Of a stretch of 19,972 nucleotides of DNA, positions 1 through 8,010 are shown piece by piece. The stretch spans positions 1-19,972 of the forward strand of contig JAFSXH010000114.1 of NCBI GenBank assembly GCA_017444165.1, in the 5' to 3' direction. Both the position numbers and the translations under genes were made by a program. The notes under the pieces were generated by a model. That model did not search any database and was not told the origin of the DNA. It worked only from the letters and a program-made list of their open reading frames with translations. This stretch comes from a bacterium. Its GTDB lineage: Bacteria; Vulcanimicrobiota; Xenobia; Xenobiales; Xenobiaceae. How positions within the stretch are numbered: the first letter of the stretch is position 1; every line of letters begins with the position of its first letter.

Positions 1-196
1 GCTGACGCTCCAGAAAATACCTGCACAAAATACAACAATAGTGCAGACCTGCCCCAAACTGTAGAAACGTTGACATTGAACAGCAGTTGTGACTTTTTGG
101 TGTGCCGACATCTCGAAGCGAAGCGAAGAGCCGGAGGCACAACAAAAAGGTCACAAATGCCAAACATAAACACAACATATCAGGCTTACAACGTAG
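1..196 (+). repeat. Structured intergenic repeat, copy 1 (cut by window edge)
   Basis: This is the right-hand part of a ~300-bp repeat unit, directly followed by a full copy with a ~304-bp offset (GCTGACGCTCCAGAAA occurs at 1 and again at 305). It holds a hairpin with arms at 83-99 and 143-160 (GTTGTGAC-TTTTTG against CAAAAAGGTCACAA). An inner stem pairs GTGCC at 102-106 with GGCAC at 136-140. A smaller perfect stem, CTGCAC/GTGCAG, spans about 20-46. No convincing reading frame is present. The short frames open here overlap the repeat and are not shared between copies. Confidence 0.85.
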
Positions 197-506
197 ACTT
201 ACAACCAGAATAAACTTAAACCAGAACTGTACAAACTGTCGCAGAGGAGACAGTCAGTTTTTTCGTTTCAGCCCCTGCGAGTGAAACGAGCAACCGCGAA
301 AAAAGCTGACGCTCCAGAAACTACCTGCACGAAATACAACAATAGTGCAAACCTGGCCCAAACTGTAGAAACGTTGACATTGAACAGCAGTTGTGACTTT
401 TTGGTGAGCCGATATCTCGCAGCGCAACGAAGTGAAGCGGAGAGCCTGAGGCTCAACAAAAAGGTCACAACTGCCCCACACAAACGCAACGTATTAGACT
501 TACAAC
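197..506 (+). repeat. Structured intergenic repeat, copy 2 (complete)
   Basis: A complete unit bounded at both ends by ACTTACAAC (197 and 498). Hairpin A has arms GTCAGTTTTTTCG at 253-265 and CGAAAAAAGCTGAC at 297-310, with one bulged G. Nested inside is a perfect seven-pair stem, CGTTTCA (264-270) with TGAAACG (282-288). Hairpin B has arms at 387-403 and 457-474, and its inner stem pairs GAGCC (406-410) with GGCTC (450-454). Copy 1 has GTGCC/GGCAC at this place, which is a compensatory change. The unit lies just 3' of the minus-strand ygeW terminator. The repeat class is unknown; it could be a non-autonomous mobile element, an intergenic RNA or a mRNA 3'-end element. Confidence 0.85.
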
Positions 507-552
507 GCAAAAACATACAGTCCCAGACGAAGTTTGGCCTTTTGCGGTGAAC

Positions 553-588
553 AAAAAAAACGCCCCCTGCGTGTTCTCTACAGGAGGC
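553..588 (-). terminator. Intrinsic terminator of ygeW
   Basis: On the minus strand the arms GCCTCCTG and CAGGGGGC form an eight-position stem with one mismatch and an 11-nt loop. It is followed at once by a run of eight Ts (553-560). It begins 16 nt after the ygeW stop codon. Confidence 0.85.
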
Positions 589-603
589 AAAGACTAAAAA
601 ATA

Positions 604-1806
604 CTAGCGAACTATGCGACGATCCCTGTCGCGCTCGAGCAATTGGGTGAGCACGTTAGCGGGATTAGCAAATCTGGTTAAGAGAATCATAGCCGCAATT
701 ACGAAGGGCTTGTTGGCGGCTTCAAAGTAGGTCTGCAAGCGATAACGCTCAAAGACATCGGCGGCACATTCGCCTTCTTTGCAACTCACACCGCTAATAT
801 CGGCGGGCAAGCAGTGGCAGTAGAGAGCCTTGCCACCTTTGGTGAGTTTCATCATCTCCTCAGTGCATTCCCAATCCTTATGAGTGGCGTTAGTGGCTAA
901 AGCGTGCTCCTCAAGAGCCTTCAGCTCGGAAGACTTACCAGAGCGCAAAAGCTCAGTGCGCTTCTGCATAACGGTGAAAGGTGCCCAACTCTTAGGATAA
1001 ACAATGTCAGCTCCAGCAAAAGCTTCTTTCATATCATGGCTGATAGTGAACTTTCCGCCCGTCTCAGCGGAGAACTTCTTAGCGGCCTCAATCGGTTCAT
1101 CCAAAAGATCGTAACCTTCGGGGTAGGCCAAACTCACATCCATACCAAAGCGGCTCATCAAACCAATGATACCTTGAGGCACAGAGAGAGGCTTACCGTA
1201 GCTGGGAGAATAAGCCCAAGTCATGGCGATCTTCTTGCCGCGCAGGTTCTCCACGCCGCCGAAATAATCGATCATGTGGCGCAGATCGGCCAAAGCTTGG
1301 GTAGGATGGTCGAGATCGCACTGCAAGTTGACGACAGAAGTTCTCTGAGGAAGAATGCCAGCTTCGAAGCTCTCCTGGATAGAGTCGGAGACTTCTTTCT
1401 GATAACGGTGTCCCTCACCAATAAACATATCGTCACGGATACCGATAACCTCACTCAAGAAGGAGATCATCGTAGCGGTTTCGCGCACAGTCTCACCGTG
1501 AGCTATTTGGGATGTACTCTCATTGATCTCCTCGGTGCCTAAACCTAACATATTACAGGCAGACTTAAAGGAATAGCGAGTGCGTGTAGAGTTGTCGCGG
1601 AAGATCGACAGACCTAACCCTGTATCAAATACCTTGACAGACTTACCAGCACGATTCAAACGCTGTAAGGCCTCAGCCACTAACAATACAGCATTGATAG
1701 TCTCTTGCGGATAACGCCAGGTAATGAAGAAACTGTTGTTATAAAGATCAGTAGGGTTAGCCTCTACTTGAGAAATAATTTGTTTAATCTTTTCAATGTC
1801 ACTCAC
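604..1806 (-). CDS. ygeW: Knotted carbamoyltransferase, YgeW family
   Basis: Member of the aspartate/ornithine carbamoyltransferase superfamily, most like YgeW. In E. coli YgeW sits with purine and amino-acid catabolism genes and its substrate is unsettled. The carbamoyl-phosphate site STRTR is at residues 73-77, HPTQ at 167-170 and the HCLP motif at 331-334. The insert-rich second half resembles YgeW and knotted acetylornithine enzymes rather than ArgF. The start chosen is a GTG at 1806 with GGAG about ten bases upstream, giving 400 residues, near the usual family length of about 396. An in-frame upstream ATG at 1884 would add 26 residues that do not resemble the family. No other purine or arginine gene lies nearby, so the pathway is open. 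It is divergent from the prepilin-like gene and ends in its own terminator. Confidence 0.88.
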   Translation of the reverse strand: MSDIEKIKQIISQVEANPTDLYNNSFFITWRYPQETINAVLLVAEALQRLNRAGKSVKVFDTGLGLSIFRDNSTRTRYSFKSACNMLGLGTEEINESTSQIAHGETVRETATMISFLSEVIGIRDDMFIGEGHRYQKEVSDSIQESFEAGILPQRTSVVNLQCDLDHPTQALADLRHMIDYFGGVENLRGKKIAMTWAYSPSYGKPLSVPQGIIGLMSRFGMDVSLAYPEGYDLLDEPIEAAKKFSAETGGKFTISHDMKEAFAGADIVYPKSWAPFTVMQKRTELLRSGKSSELKALEEHALATNATHKDWECTEEMMKLTKGGKALYCHCLPADISGVSCKEGECAADVFERYRLQTYFEAANKPFVIAAMILLTRFANPANVLTQLLERDRDRRIVR

Positions 1807-1991
1807 GATAAGTACACTCCAAAGACAATTTTTAATAATAAAGTTGCCCGTGCTTAGATAGATTAAGGTGCAATACCTGCCCAAACAAATTAAATTAATC
1901 TTTAGAAAAGAGCCTGCAACATGTAGCTACCCTTGTTTTTTCCCTAGTGTCATGATACGATGCAAATGTACGAAATAGGAGTGTACTAAGC

Positions 1992-2564
1992 ATGATGATT
2001 ACCTTTTTTTCACAAAAAAGAAAATATCGCAGTCTGTTAGCTTTTTCGTTAACGGAATTACTTATAGTTATTGCCATAATTGGAATTCTTAGTGCTGTGC
2101 TGATCTCAAGGCATACGTATATTAAAAAGAACCAACAGCTAATGGCGTGCAAAGCCAATATTCTATCAATGGTCGATTGGTTTGGAGCCTATAAAGTAAG
2201 CAATGGGTTTTATCCAGAAAAGGATGACAAAGGCCATACCATTGGCTCCGTATCAAACCCTAATTCTGCTAGATGTGTTTCTTCTGATAAAGGTGAACTT
2301 GGTGAAGAATTTAAAGGTTTTCCCATTACCTTTTGTCCTTTAGGAAAGAAACAAATATTGAGTTCCGAAAACGAAGATGTGTGGTTTTCTTACACATTAA
2401 GAGTAAGGTGGGATGAGTACACTATACAGTGTAGCATGCACGGTTGGGGACTTACAAGATATGTACATAAAAAAGGCGAGGCTCATGGTGACTTCATTAG
2501 AGATGCATACCGAGTAAACGGCGAAGGCTGGGCTGACATAGTTACTAATGTCCCTGTTGACTGA
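1992..2564 (+). CDS. Orphan type IV prepilin-like protein
   Basis: A 190-residue protein with a class III (prepilin) signal. A basic 17-residue leader ends in Ala17, and the mature N-terminus would be FSLTELLIVIAIIGIL with Glu at position +5, followed by one long hydrophobic helix. This is the substrate pattern of prepilin peptidase for type IV pilins and type II secretion pseudopilins. Alanine rather than glycine at -1 is less common but tolerated. The C-terminal region is not recognised. It has four cysteines (53, 95, 115, 147) and many Trp/Tyr residues. AGGAG lies ten bases before the ATG. A weak promoter-like pair (TTGTTT at 1933, TACGAT at 1956, 17-bp spacer) lies upstream. No assembly ATPase, PilC or peptidase gene is nearby, so it would rely on machinery encoded elsewhere. 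Confidence 0.8.
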   Translation: MMITFFSQKRKYRSLLAFSLTELLIVIAIIGILSAVLISRHTYIKKNQQLMACKANILSMVDWFGAYKVSNGFYPEKDDKGHTIGSVSNPNSARCVSSDKGELGEEFKGFPITFCPLGKKQILSSENEDVWFSYTLRVRWDEYTIQCSMHGWGLTRYVHKKGEAHGDFIRDAYRVNGEGWADIVTNVPVD

Positions 2565-2605
2565 GAGATCCTTGTAACTCGACTTAAAGAAATTTCGTAA
2601 ATTCA

Positions 2606-2645
2606 AAAAAAATAGCGGAGCCTCTTCGAGAGAACTCCGCTATTT
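2606..2645. terminator. Bidirectional terminator between prepilin-like gene and dnaK
   Basis: A long hairpin pairs AATAGCGGAG (2611-2620) with CTCCGCTATT (2635-2644), and an inner CTCT/AGAG stem sits in the loop. The A run at 2605-2612 becomes a T tract for dnaK on the minus strand. TATTTG on the other side gives a weaker T tract for the plus-strand gene. Confidence 0.85.
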
Positions 2646-2664
2646 GTTAGTTAGAACTTAATCG

Positions 2665-4497
2665 CTAATCTTTAACGGTATAATCGGCATCGACTACATC
2701 GTCGTCATCTTTCTTGCTCTCGCTCTTAGCCTCAGAACCAGGAGCACCAGCCTGAGCTTGAGTCTGATAGAGGGCCTCACCGATCTTCTGAGAGACTTCA
2801 CCCAACTCATCGAGAGCCTTCTGCAACTCATCCTTATTGAAAGGATCGGCCTCGGAAGCCTTCTTGACCTTCTCAATAGCGGCGTTAATCTGATCCTTGA
2901 CATTTCCAGGAACCTTATCACCAGCATCGCGCAAGGCTTTCTCTATCTGATAGACGATACTCTCAGCCTTGTTCTTGAGCTCGATCTCTTCACGTCTCTT
3001 CTTATCCTCAGTGGCGTGAGCATCAGCATCCTTGACCATGCGGTCGACCTCATCCTTAGAGAGGGTGGTGGAAGCGGTGATCTTAATGTTCTGGCTCTTG
3101 CCCGTACCTTTGTCGATAGCACTGACGTTGATAATACCGTTGCTGTCTATCTCGAAGGAGACTTCGATCTGAGGAATTCCTCTAGGAGCCGGCGGGATAT
3201 CGGTCAAAGCGAACTTGCCTAAGGTCTTGTTGTCACGGGCGAACTCACGCTCACCTTGTAACACGTGGATCTCAACGGAAGTCTGGTTGTTAGCGGCTGT
3301 GGAGAAGACTTCACTCTTCTTGCAAGGTATAGCTGTGTTGCGCTCAATGAGTCTGGTCATAACGCCGCCCAGAGTCTCGATACCCAAAGAGAGCGGAGTA
3401 ACATCGACCAAAACGATGTCTTTAACTTCACCAGTGAGCACACCACCTTGAATGGCCGCACCTAAAGCCACACACTCATCAGGGTTGATGTCTTTAGAAG
3501 GCTCTTTGCCGAAGAAACTGCGCACAAAATCGACAACCTGCGGCATACGCGTAGAACCACCGACTAAGAGGACTCGGTCAATATCGCTCTTGCTCAAACC
3601 AGAGTCTTCCAAAGCGCGGCGGCAAGGCTCTTTACAACGCTCCAAGAGGTCGGCCGTCATGGCTTCGAACTGAGCGCGGGTCAAGTTCATATCTAAGTGC
3701 TTAGGACCAGAAGCGTCCGCCGTGATGAAGGGCTGGTTAATGTTGACACTGACGACCTGAGAGAGTTCGATCTTGGCTTTCTCGGCGGCATCTTTAATGC
3801 GCTGAGCGGCCATCTTATCTTGGCGCAAGTCTATGCCGTACTCTTTCTTGAAGTCCTCGGCAATCTTGTCAACTATACGCATATCCCAGTCATCGCCGCC
3901 TAATCTGGTATCACCAGCGGTAGACTTAACTTCGAAGATGCCATCACCGATCTCCAAAATAGAGACATCGAATGTACCGCCGCCTAAGTCGAAGACGACA
4001 ACCTTCATATCGGTATTGCTCTTGTCCAAACCGTAAGCCAAGGCCGCCGCTGTAGGCTCGTTGATAATCCTCTTAACGTCTAAACCAGCGATTATACCAG
4101 CGTTTTTAGTAGCCTGACGCTGAGAGTCGTTAAAGTAAGCGGGTACAGTAATGACGGCCTCTTTGACGGGCTCACCTAAATAGGCTTCAGCATCATTTTT
4201 AAGTTTTTGCAAAGTCATAGCGGAGATCTCCTCAGGAGAATACTTCTTGCCATCGATCTCCACACGATAATCGGTACCCATATGGCGTTTAATAGAGGCC
4301 ACGGTACGTTCAGGGTTACTGACAAACTGGCGTTTAGCTAACTCACCGACTAAACGCTCCCCCTTCTTAGTAAAACCTTCGACCGAAGGTGTAGTGCGAC
4401 TACCTTCAGCGTTAGGAATGACAGTGGGCTTACCATTTTCCATGAAAGCGATCACTGAGTTAGTAGTTCCTAAATCTATTCCAACGACTTTAGACAT
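2665..4497 (-). CDS. dnaK: Hsp70 chaperone DnaK
   Basis: ATP-dependent cytoplasmic chaperone of 610 residues, a normal bacterial length. The N-terminal phosphate loop DLGTTNS is at residues 8-14. The second nucleotide-binding motif DLGGGTFDVSIL, the NEPTAAALAYG segment and the linker-proximal VLLVGGSTRMPQV are all present. The substrate-binding domain begins near DVTPLSLGIETLGG. The helical lid follows, and the protein ends in an acidic tail with DDDDVVDADY. GAGG lies a few bases upstream of the ATG. No grpE, dnaJ or hrcA flanks it, and no CIRCE inverted repeat was seen in the 79 bp before the gene. Upstream on the same strand are a TerB-like gene and a pseudouridine synthase, which could be co-transcribed with it. 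Confidence 0.98.
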   Translation of the reverse strand: MSKVVGIDLGTTNSVIAFMENGKPTVIPNAEGSRTTPSVEGFTKKGERLVGELAKRQFVSNPERTVASIKRHMGTDYRVEIDGKKYSPEEISAMTLQKLKNDAEAYLGEPVKEAVITVPAYFNDSQRQATKNAGIIAGLDVKRIINEPTAAALAYGLDKSNTDMKVVVFDLGGGTFDVSILEIGDGIFEVKSTAGDTRLGGDDWDMRIVDKIAEDFKKEYGIDLRQDKMAAQRIKDAAEKAKIELSQVVSVNINQPFITADASGPKHLDMNLTRAQFEAMTADLLERCKEPCRRALEDSGLSKSDIDRVLLVGGSTRMPQVVDFVRSFFGKEPSKDINPDECVALGAAIQGGVLTGEVKDIVLVDVTPLSLGIETLGGVMTRLIERNTAIPCKKSEVFSTAANNQTSVEIHVLQGEREFARDNKTLGKFALTDIPPAPRGIPQIEVSFEIDSNGIINVSAIDKGTGKSQNIKITASTTLSKDEVDRMVKDADAHATEDKKRREEIELKNKAESIVYQIEKALRDAGDKVPGNVKDQINAAIEKVKKASEADPFNKDELQKALDELGEVSQKIGEALYQTQAQAGAPGSEAKSESKKDDDDVVDADYTVKD

Positions 4498-4576
4498 ATC
4501 TCTTACCTCGTCCTATTTCATTCATTCTCGAGTGTAAGGATACTACTCTACTCATAAGAACGGCGATTGCATAATA

Positions 4577-5272
4577 TTAGAGTATTATTAGATTTTTAGG
4601 AATATTATCTATGAACGGTTCCCAAGCTCTGCCCTGCGGCTTAGAGCCTAGTTCTAAAACTTGACCGCGCCATTGAAAAGACAGAGACCACGACCACAGA
4701 GCTATACCCTTCTCCCGCAAAACCGAAGAAGCCCCGTATTTGACATCGCCCGCCACGGGACAGCCACGAGAGGCTAACTGGGCCCTAATCTGATGATGGC
4801 GGCCCGTATGTAATTTAACCACAATTAGAGAGCGAGTTCTGCCCGTTGCTAAAATCTTGTAGGACAACCTAGCTAACTTAGCTCCCTTTTTGTTGGATTC
4901 AACAACAAAGGTGCGATTCTGACGGCCATCCTTATAAAGATAATCCTCTAAAACACCCTCTTGAGCAGGAAGGCGAGAAGCATTCTCTGCCAAGACCAGA
5001 TACAGTTTACAAAAATCATCCTTTTGGATCATCGCACTTAATTTAGCGGCCGCCGATGCTGACTTAGCCAAAATTAAAAGACCACCCGCAGGGCGATCTA
5101 AACGATTGATTATGTAAACTTGCTTCCACTTACCTTGGGCCCAATCTAAAAGAGATGGTACCTGCGAGTGATCGGGTTGAGCGGGCATTCCCACTGGCTT
5201 GATGACCACTGCCAAAGCACCATCCTCATAAACAATCTCTGGTACAGATTGGGTAAGCAATTTAATCCTCAC
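4577..5272 (-). CDS. RluA-family RNA pseudouridine synthase
   Basis: Isomerises uridine to pseudouridine in rRNA or tRNA. The catalytic motif is NRLDRPAGG with the catalytic Asp at residue 59. The usual form is HRLDRxTSG, so this is a slightly divergent version. LHTGRHHQIRAQL (154-166) and GDVKYG (175-180) are family motifs. At 231 residues it has only the catalytic domain and lacks the N-terminal S4 RNA-binding domain found in RluC and RluD, so its target cannot be named. The start is a GTG at 5272 that overlaps the 3' end of the TerB-like gene by 11 bases, which suggests translational coupling. dnaK begins 79 bases downstream. Confidence 0.9.
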   Translation of the reverse strand: MRIKLLTQSVPEIVYEDGALAVVIKPVGMPAQPDHSQVPSLLDWAQGKWKQVYIINRLDRPAGGLLILAKSASAAAKLSAMIQKDDFCKLYLVLAENASRLPAQEGVLEDYLYKDGRQNRTFVVESNKKGAKLARLSYKILATGRTRSLIVVKLHTGRHHQIRAQLASRGCPVAGDVKYGASSVLREKGIALWSWSLSFQWRGQVLELGSKPQGRAWEPFIDNIPKNLIIL

Positions 5273-5654
5273 GCAAAGTTGTAACAGAGGAGATCTGTTC
5301 CTTAACGCTCTCTAAGATCTCTTGGGCCTTATCTTTATTTATCTCTAAATTAGCGGCAATCTTATTTAAAAGCTCTTTTTCTGAAGCGGCTAAATGGCCA
5401 TCAACTACCGCCATAGCTGCCGCCAAGCGATAAAATTCTTCGCGCTCGGCAGGAGTTACTATTTCGTTTTTAAAGTTAAACTCTTCTGTAGGAGGAGTCT
5501 TCATCATTTCTGACATTTTCTGAATATCATCATGAGAACATTTCAACTCTACCATCATGCGTCCGACCAGTTCGCGCTCATAATCATCGATAGAACCATC
5601 AGCCCACATCATGTGGATAATACCTTTAAGTAAATTTTTGGCGTTTTTTTTCAT
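5262..5654 (-). CDS. TerB-like protein
   Basis: A 130-residue soluble, mostly helical protein of the TerB/DjlA-N fold. Two acidic helix-turn motifs mark the family: WADGSIDDYERELV (17-30) and VVDGHLAASEKELL (83-96), where clustered Asp and Glu side chains are thought to bind a metal in this family. It lacks a J-domain HPD motif, so it is not DjlA itself. GAGG lies eight bases before the ATG. It heads a minus-strand group with the RluA-like gene and dnaK, and is divergent from the secreted-protein operon over 60 bp. No other tellurite-resistance gene is present, so the name should not be read as a tellurite function. Confidence 0.8.
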   Translation of the reverse strand: MKKNAKNLLKGIIHMMWADGSIDDYERELVGRMMVELKCSHDDIQKMSEMMKTPPTEEFNFKNEIVTPAEREEFYRLAAAMAVVDGHLAASEKELLNKIAANLEINKDKAQEILESVKEQISSVTTLRED

Positions 5655-5714
5655 AAAATTTTCCTCGAATTAATGTAGAATGTAAGTATAAACTGAATGA
5701 GGAGGTTGCCTTTA

Positions 5715-6755
5715 GTGTCAAATTCCCCTGCTTATGGATTGAAAAAAAATTGGTTAGCACTAATAGTCTTGCTTTGCATACTCTTACCCATACCTACTTG
5801 GGCTGGAAAACCAACCGTTTCAGGACTATTAAAATCTTATAACCCTGGTGGCAATCGCCTCCAACTCTTGCGCGATGACGGCACAGTAAAAACGGTCATT
5901 ATGCGCCCAGGCTGCCAATTTATGGTAAACGGCGAAAAGGCCTCCAGCAGTGCCTTCCGTATAAATATGCGCGTCTGTGTGCGCATCTGCGGTTCAGTAA
6001 TGAGTGACCCTCTGGAATGCGATCTTATCGCTGATTACTTGTCTTCTAAGAACGTCGTCTCCCGCCACGCCAGCACGCCTAATCCCAGCTCGGTAGGTGG
6101 ATATGCTAGCACTGGTGGCCCTGCCGCTACTTTAGCTTCTATTTATGCTACAGGTGGTGGAACGCCCAATATGTCTGGCCCCTTAGGTCTAGGTGGAAGA
6201 TTCAACAATGATCCCACAACGAATCCAAATCAACCCAATTTAGCTGATCCTAGCAACCCTTACCAACAGGGAACTGCCGCTCCAGGAGCGGTACAGCCTA
6301 CGGGTACAACTGTCGGCCCTGGTATGTATTCGGGTGGAGTAGTGCCAGGTGCTGGTAATCCTGCCAACATGAACAATGGTTTACCAATTAATAACCCTTA
6401 CGCTTCCAATAATTTTAACAATGGAGATCTCATCAACCTCAACAATGACGATGATGAAGATGACAGAGGCAGTTTTATCCCTCAGCAGAGCGGCAGTCCT
6501 TTTGCCATGCAGATAGCCAATTTTGCTGGCCAGATCATAAATTTAGATCCTAACACGCGCAGTGTGGCTGTACTTCCTGCAGGTCAAAACCAACCTATAC
6601 AAGTAATGATCCCCCCTATGGTACAGATAATCAATTCTAAAACTGGACAAGCTGTAGATATGAAGACGCTCCAGCCAGGTGCGATGATCTCTGTACAAGG
6701 TTTAACTAATAGTGCTGGTATAATCGAAGCCAGACAGGTACAGGTCTCTTTCTAA
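5715..6755 (+). CDS. Secreted protein with two DUF5666-like domains
   Basis: A 346-residue exported protein of unknown function. The GTG at 5715 is preferred because a strong AGGAGGT (5699-5705) lies eight bases ahead of it. An ATG at 5697 would put the ribosome site inside the gene. The signal peptide has basic residues near KK, a hydrophobic core, and probable cleavage after TWA (residue 30). Two similar small beta-rich domains lie near residues 34-105 and 266-346. Each shows the GxI/L...xxNxxxL/V...G...V...G pattern of DUF5666-type OB folds. They are separated by about 160 residues of Asn/Pro/Gly-rich low-complexity linker that ends in an acidic stretch. The next gene starts one base after the stop codon, so the products are probably co-expressed. 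Confidence 0.75.
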   Translation: MSNSPAYGLKKNWLALIVLLCILLPIPTWAGKPTVSGLLKSYNPGGNRLQLLRDDGTVKTVIMRPGCQFMVNGEKASSSAFRINMRVCVRICGSVMSDPLECDLIADYLSSKNVVSRHASTPNPSSVGGYASTGGPAATLASIYATGGGTPNMSGPLGLGGRFNNDPTTNPNQPNLADPSNPYQQGTAAPGAVQPTGTTVGPGMYSGGVVPGAGNPANMNNGLPINNPYASNNFNNGDLINLNNDDDEDDRGSFIPQQSGSPFAMQIANFAGQIINLDPNTRSVAVLPAGQNQPIQVMIPPMVQIINSKTGQAVDMKTLQPGAMISVQGLTNSAGIIEARQVQVSF

Positions 6756-6756
6756 A

Positions 6757-8007
6757 ATGGATAACTTACAGAATAAATACCATATAATCTTCTATGCCCT
6801 AGGTCTAATAACAATCTTAGCTATAAGTTGTTGGCTCCTGAGCGAAGTTCACATGATCGTCAATATCATGGCCATATCGATCTTAGCGGCTTACCTGATC
6901 GCTCCCGCCGTCCAATACCTGCACGAAAAGGGAGTCGCTAAGACTACCGCTATAGTTATAGTCTACGTCTTGTTGGCGTGTTTGATCAGTTTTTCTATCT
7001 CCTATCTACTGCCCGTAATTAAGACAGAATTCCAACGTCTGCTCGATAATATTAACGGAATGTCGCTGAACTTGAATGCTATAATTGCCAGTTGGACTGA
7101 GAAGATCCAAAATTACCTGCCTCAAAGTTTAGCTAAATATTTAGATCCCGAGAAACTCAAAGCTCAAAATTTTGTAAGCTACGCTCACAAAGAGATTCCT
7201 ACCCTAGTAACGAACTCTATGCCTGGAGTAATGAGCGGTGTGCGCAGTATGGCGAGCGTAGTCACAGGAGCTATCTTAGTCCCCCTGCTAGTCTTCTATA
7301 TCCTCATGGATACTCAAGTTTACAAAGAGAGCTTCATCGGTTGTCTGCCTAAGGCCTGGCGCGTCAACGCTGTAGATCTCCTCCGCCGTATAGATTATGT
7401 GTTGGGCAAATTTATTCGCGGTCAGTTGATCGTCTGCTTGACTATCGGCTTCTTCGTAGGCCTGTCACTCTGGCTCATGGGCATAGATTACGCCATTTTG
7501 ATCGGTATATTCTCAGGCATAGTCGACATAATTCCTTACGTCGGCGTAGCTATAAGTTACATTCCCGCCTTCTTGATAGCCCTCCTAAATAAAGGGCCGC
7601 TCTTCGCCATCTTCACTATATTGATATTACAAGCAGTCCACTGGTTGGAAGGTCACATTATCGTACCCGCTGTTATAGGCCGTTCGATCAATATACCTCC
7701 CTTGATTATCATGGTTGCTTTAATTGCTGGTGCTGAAGTTGGCGGCATTATGGGAATGCTTCTGGCTATCCCCATTACGGCTATCTTGCGCGTAGTTTTA
7801 GAATTCTACGTAGAGAAGCACCCCTCTTTTGGCCCCCTCACTAGTGAAGAACTCAACCCCCAGCTTGCTCCCTATCCTAACGATCCTAACGCTATCATTC
7901 CCGCCAAGGAGTCGGTGAAGAAGATAGTAGGTAAAGTGAGTGATTTTAAGAGCAGACACCTACGTCGCAACAAAGATAAGAAAAAAGATGAGGATAAAGA
8001 GAAATAG
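6757..8007 (+). CDS. AI-2E family (PerM/TqsA-like) membrane transporter
   Basis: Integral inner-membrane protein of 416 residues. It shows the family pattern: two N-terminal helices, a long amphipathic stretch around residues 90-160, then a helical bundle containing YVLGKFIRGQLIVC, IPYVG and the C-terminal LEGHIIVPAVIGRSINIPPL segment. Members have been linked to export of autoinducer-2, to Na+/H+ antiport and to other solutes, so the substrate is not predictable. A charged Lys/Asp/Glu-rich cytoplasmic tail closes the protein. It starts one base after the preceding stop codon and the next gene begins three bases after its own stop, so it is the middle gene of a compact operon. Confidence 0.9.
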   Translation: MDNLQNKYHIIFYALGLITILAISCWLLSEVHMIVNIMAISILAAYLIAPAVQYLHEKGVAKTTAIVIVYVLLACLISFSISYLLPVIKTEFQRLLDNINGMSLNLNAIIASWTEKIQNYLPQSLAKYLDPEKLKAQNFVSYAHKEIPTLVTNSMPGVMSGVRSMASVVTGAILVPLLVFYILMDTQVYKESFIGCLPKAWRVNAVDLLRRIDYVLGKFIRGQLIVCLTIGFFVGLSLWLMGIDYAILIGIFSGIVDIIPYVGVAISYIPAFLIALLNKGPLFAIFTILILQAVHWLEGHIIVPAVIGRSINIPPLIIMVALIAGAEVGGIMGMLLAIPITAILRVVLEFYVEKHPSFGPLTSEELNPQLAPYPNDPNAIIPAKESVKKIVGKVSDFKSRHLRRNKDKKKDEDKEK

Positions 8008-8010
8008 TTT

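Noticed and set aside
1..506. CRISPR array
   Set aside because: The repeat period is about 300 bp with internal hairpins, with none of the short repeats and unique spacers of a CRISPR array.
102..550. Short open frames inside the tandem repeat on both strands
   Set aside because: Frames are not conserved between repeat copies, indels differ, and the sequence is explained by hairpin structure.
904..1542. A 212-codon open frame on the plus strand opposite ygeW
   Set aside because: It lies wholly antisense to a gene with clear catalytic motifs, has no ribosome site and no recognisable product.
2758..4036. Several open frames on the plus strand opposite dnaK
   Set aside because: They are shadows produced by dnaK codon use, and DnaK motifs on the minus strand run through the whole length.
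4498..4576. CIRCE heat-shock operator before dnaK
   Set aside because: No TTAGCACTC-N9-GAGTGCTAA-like inverted repeat could be found. Only a partial ACACTCGAG-like stretch exists.
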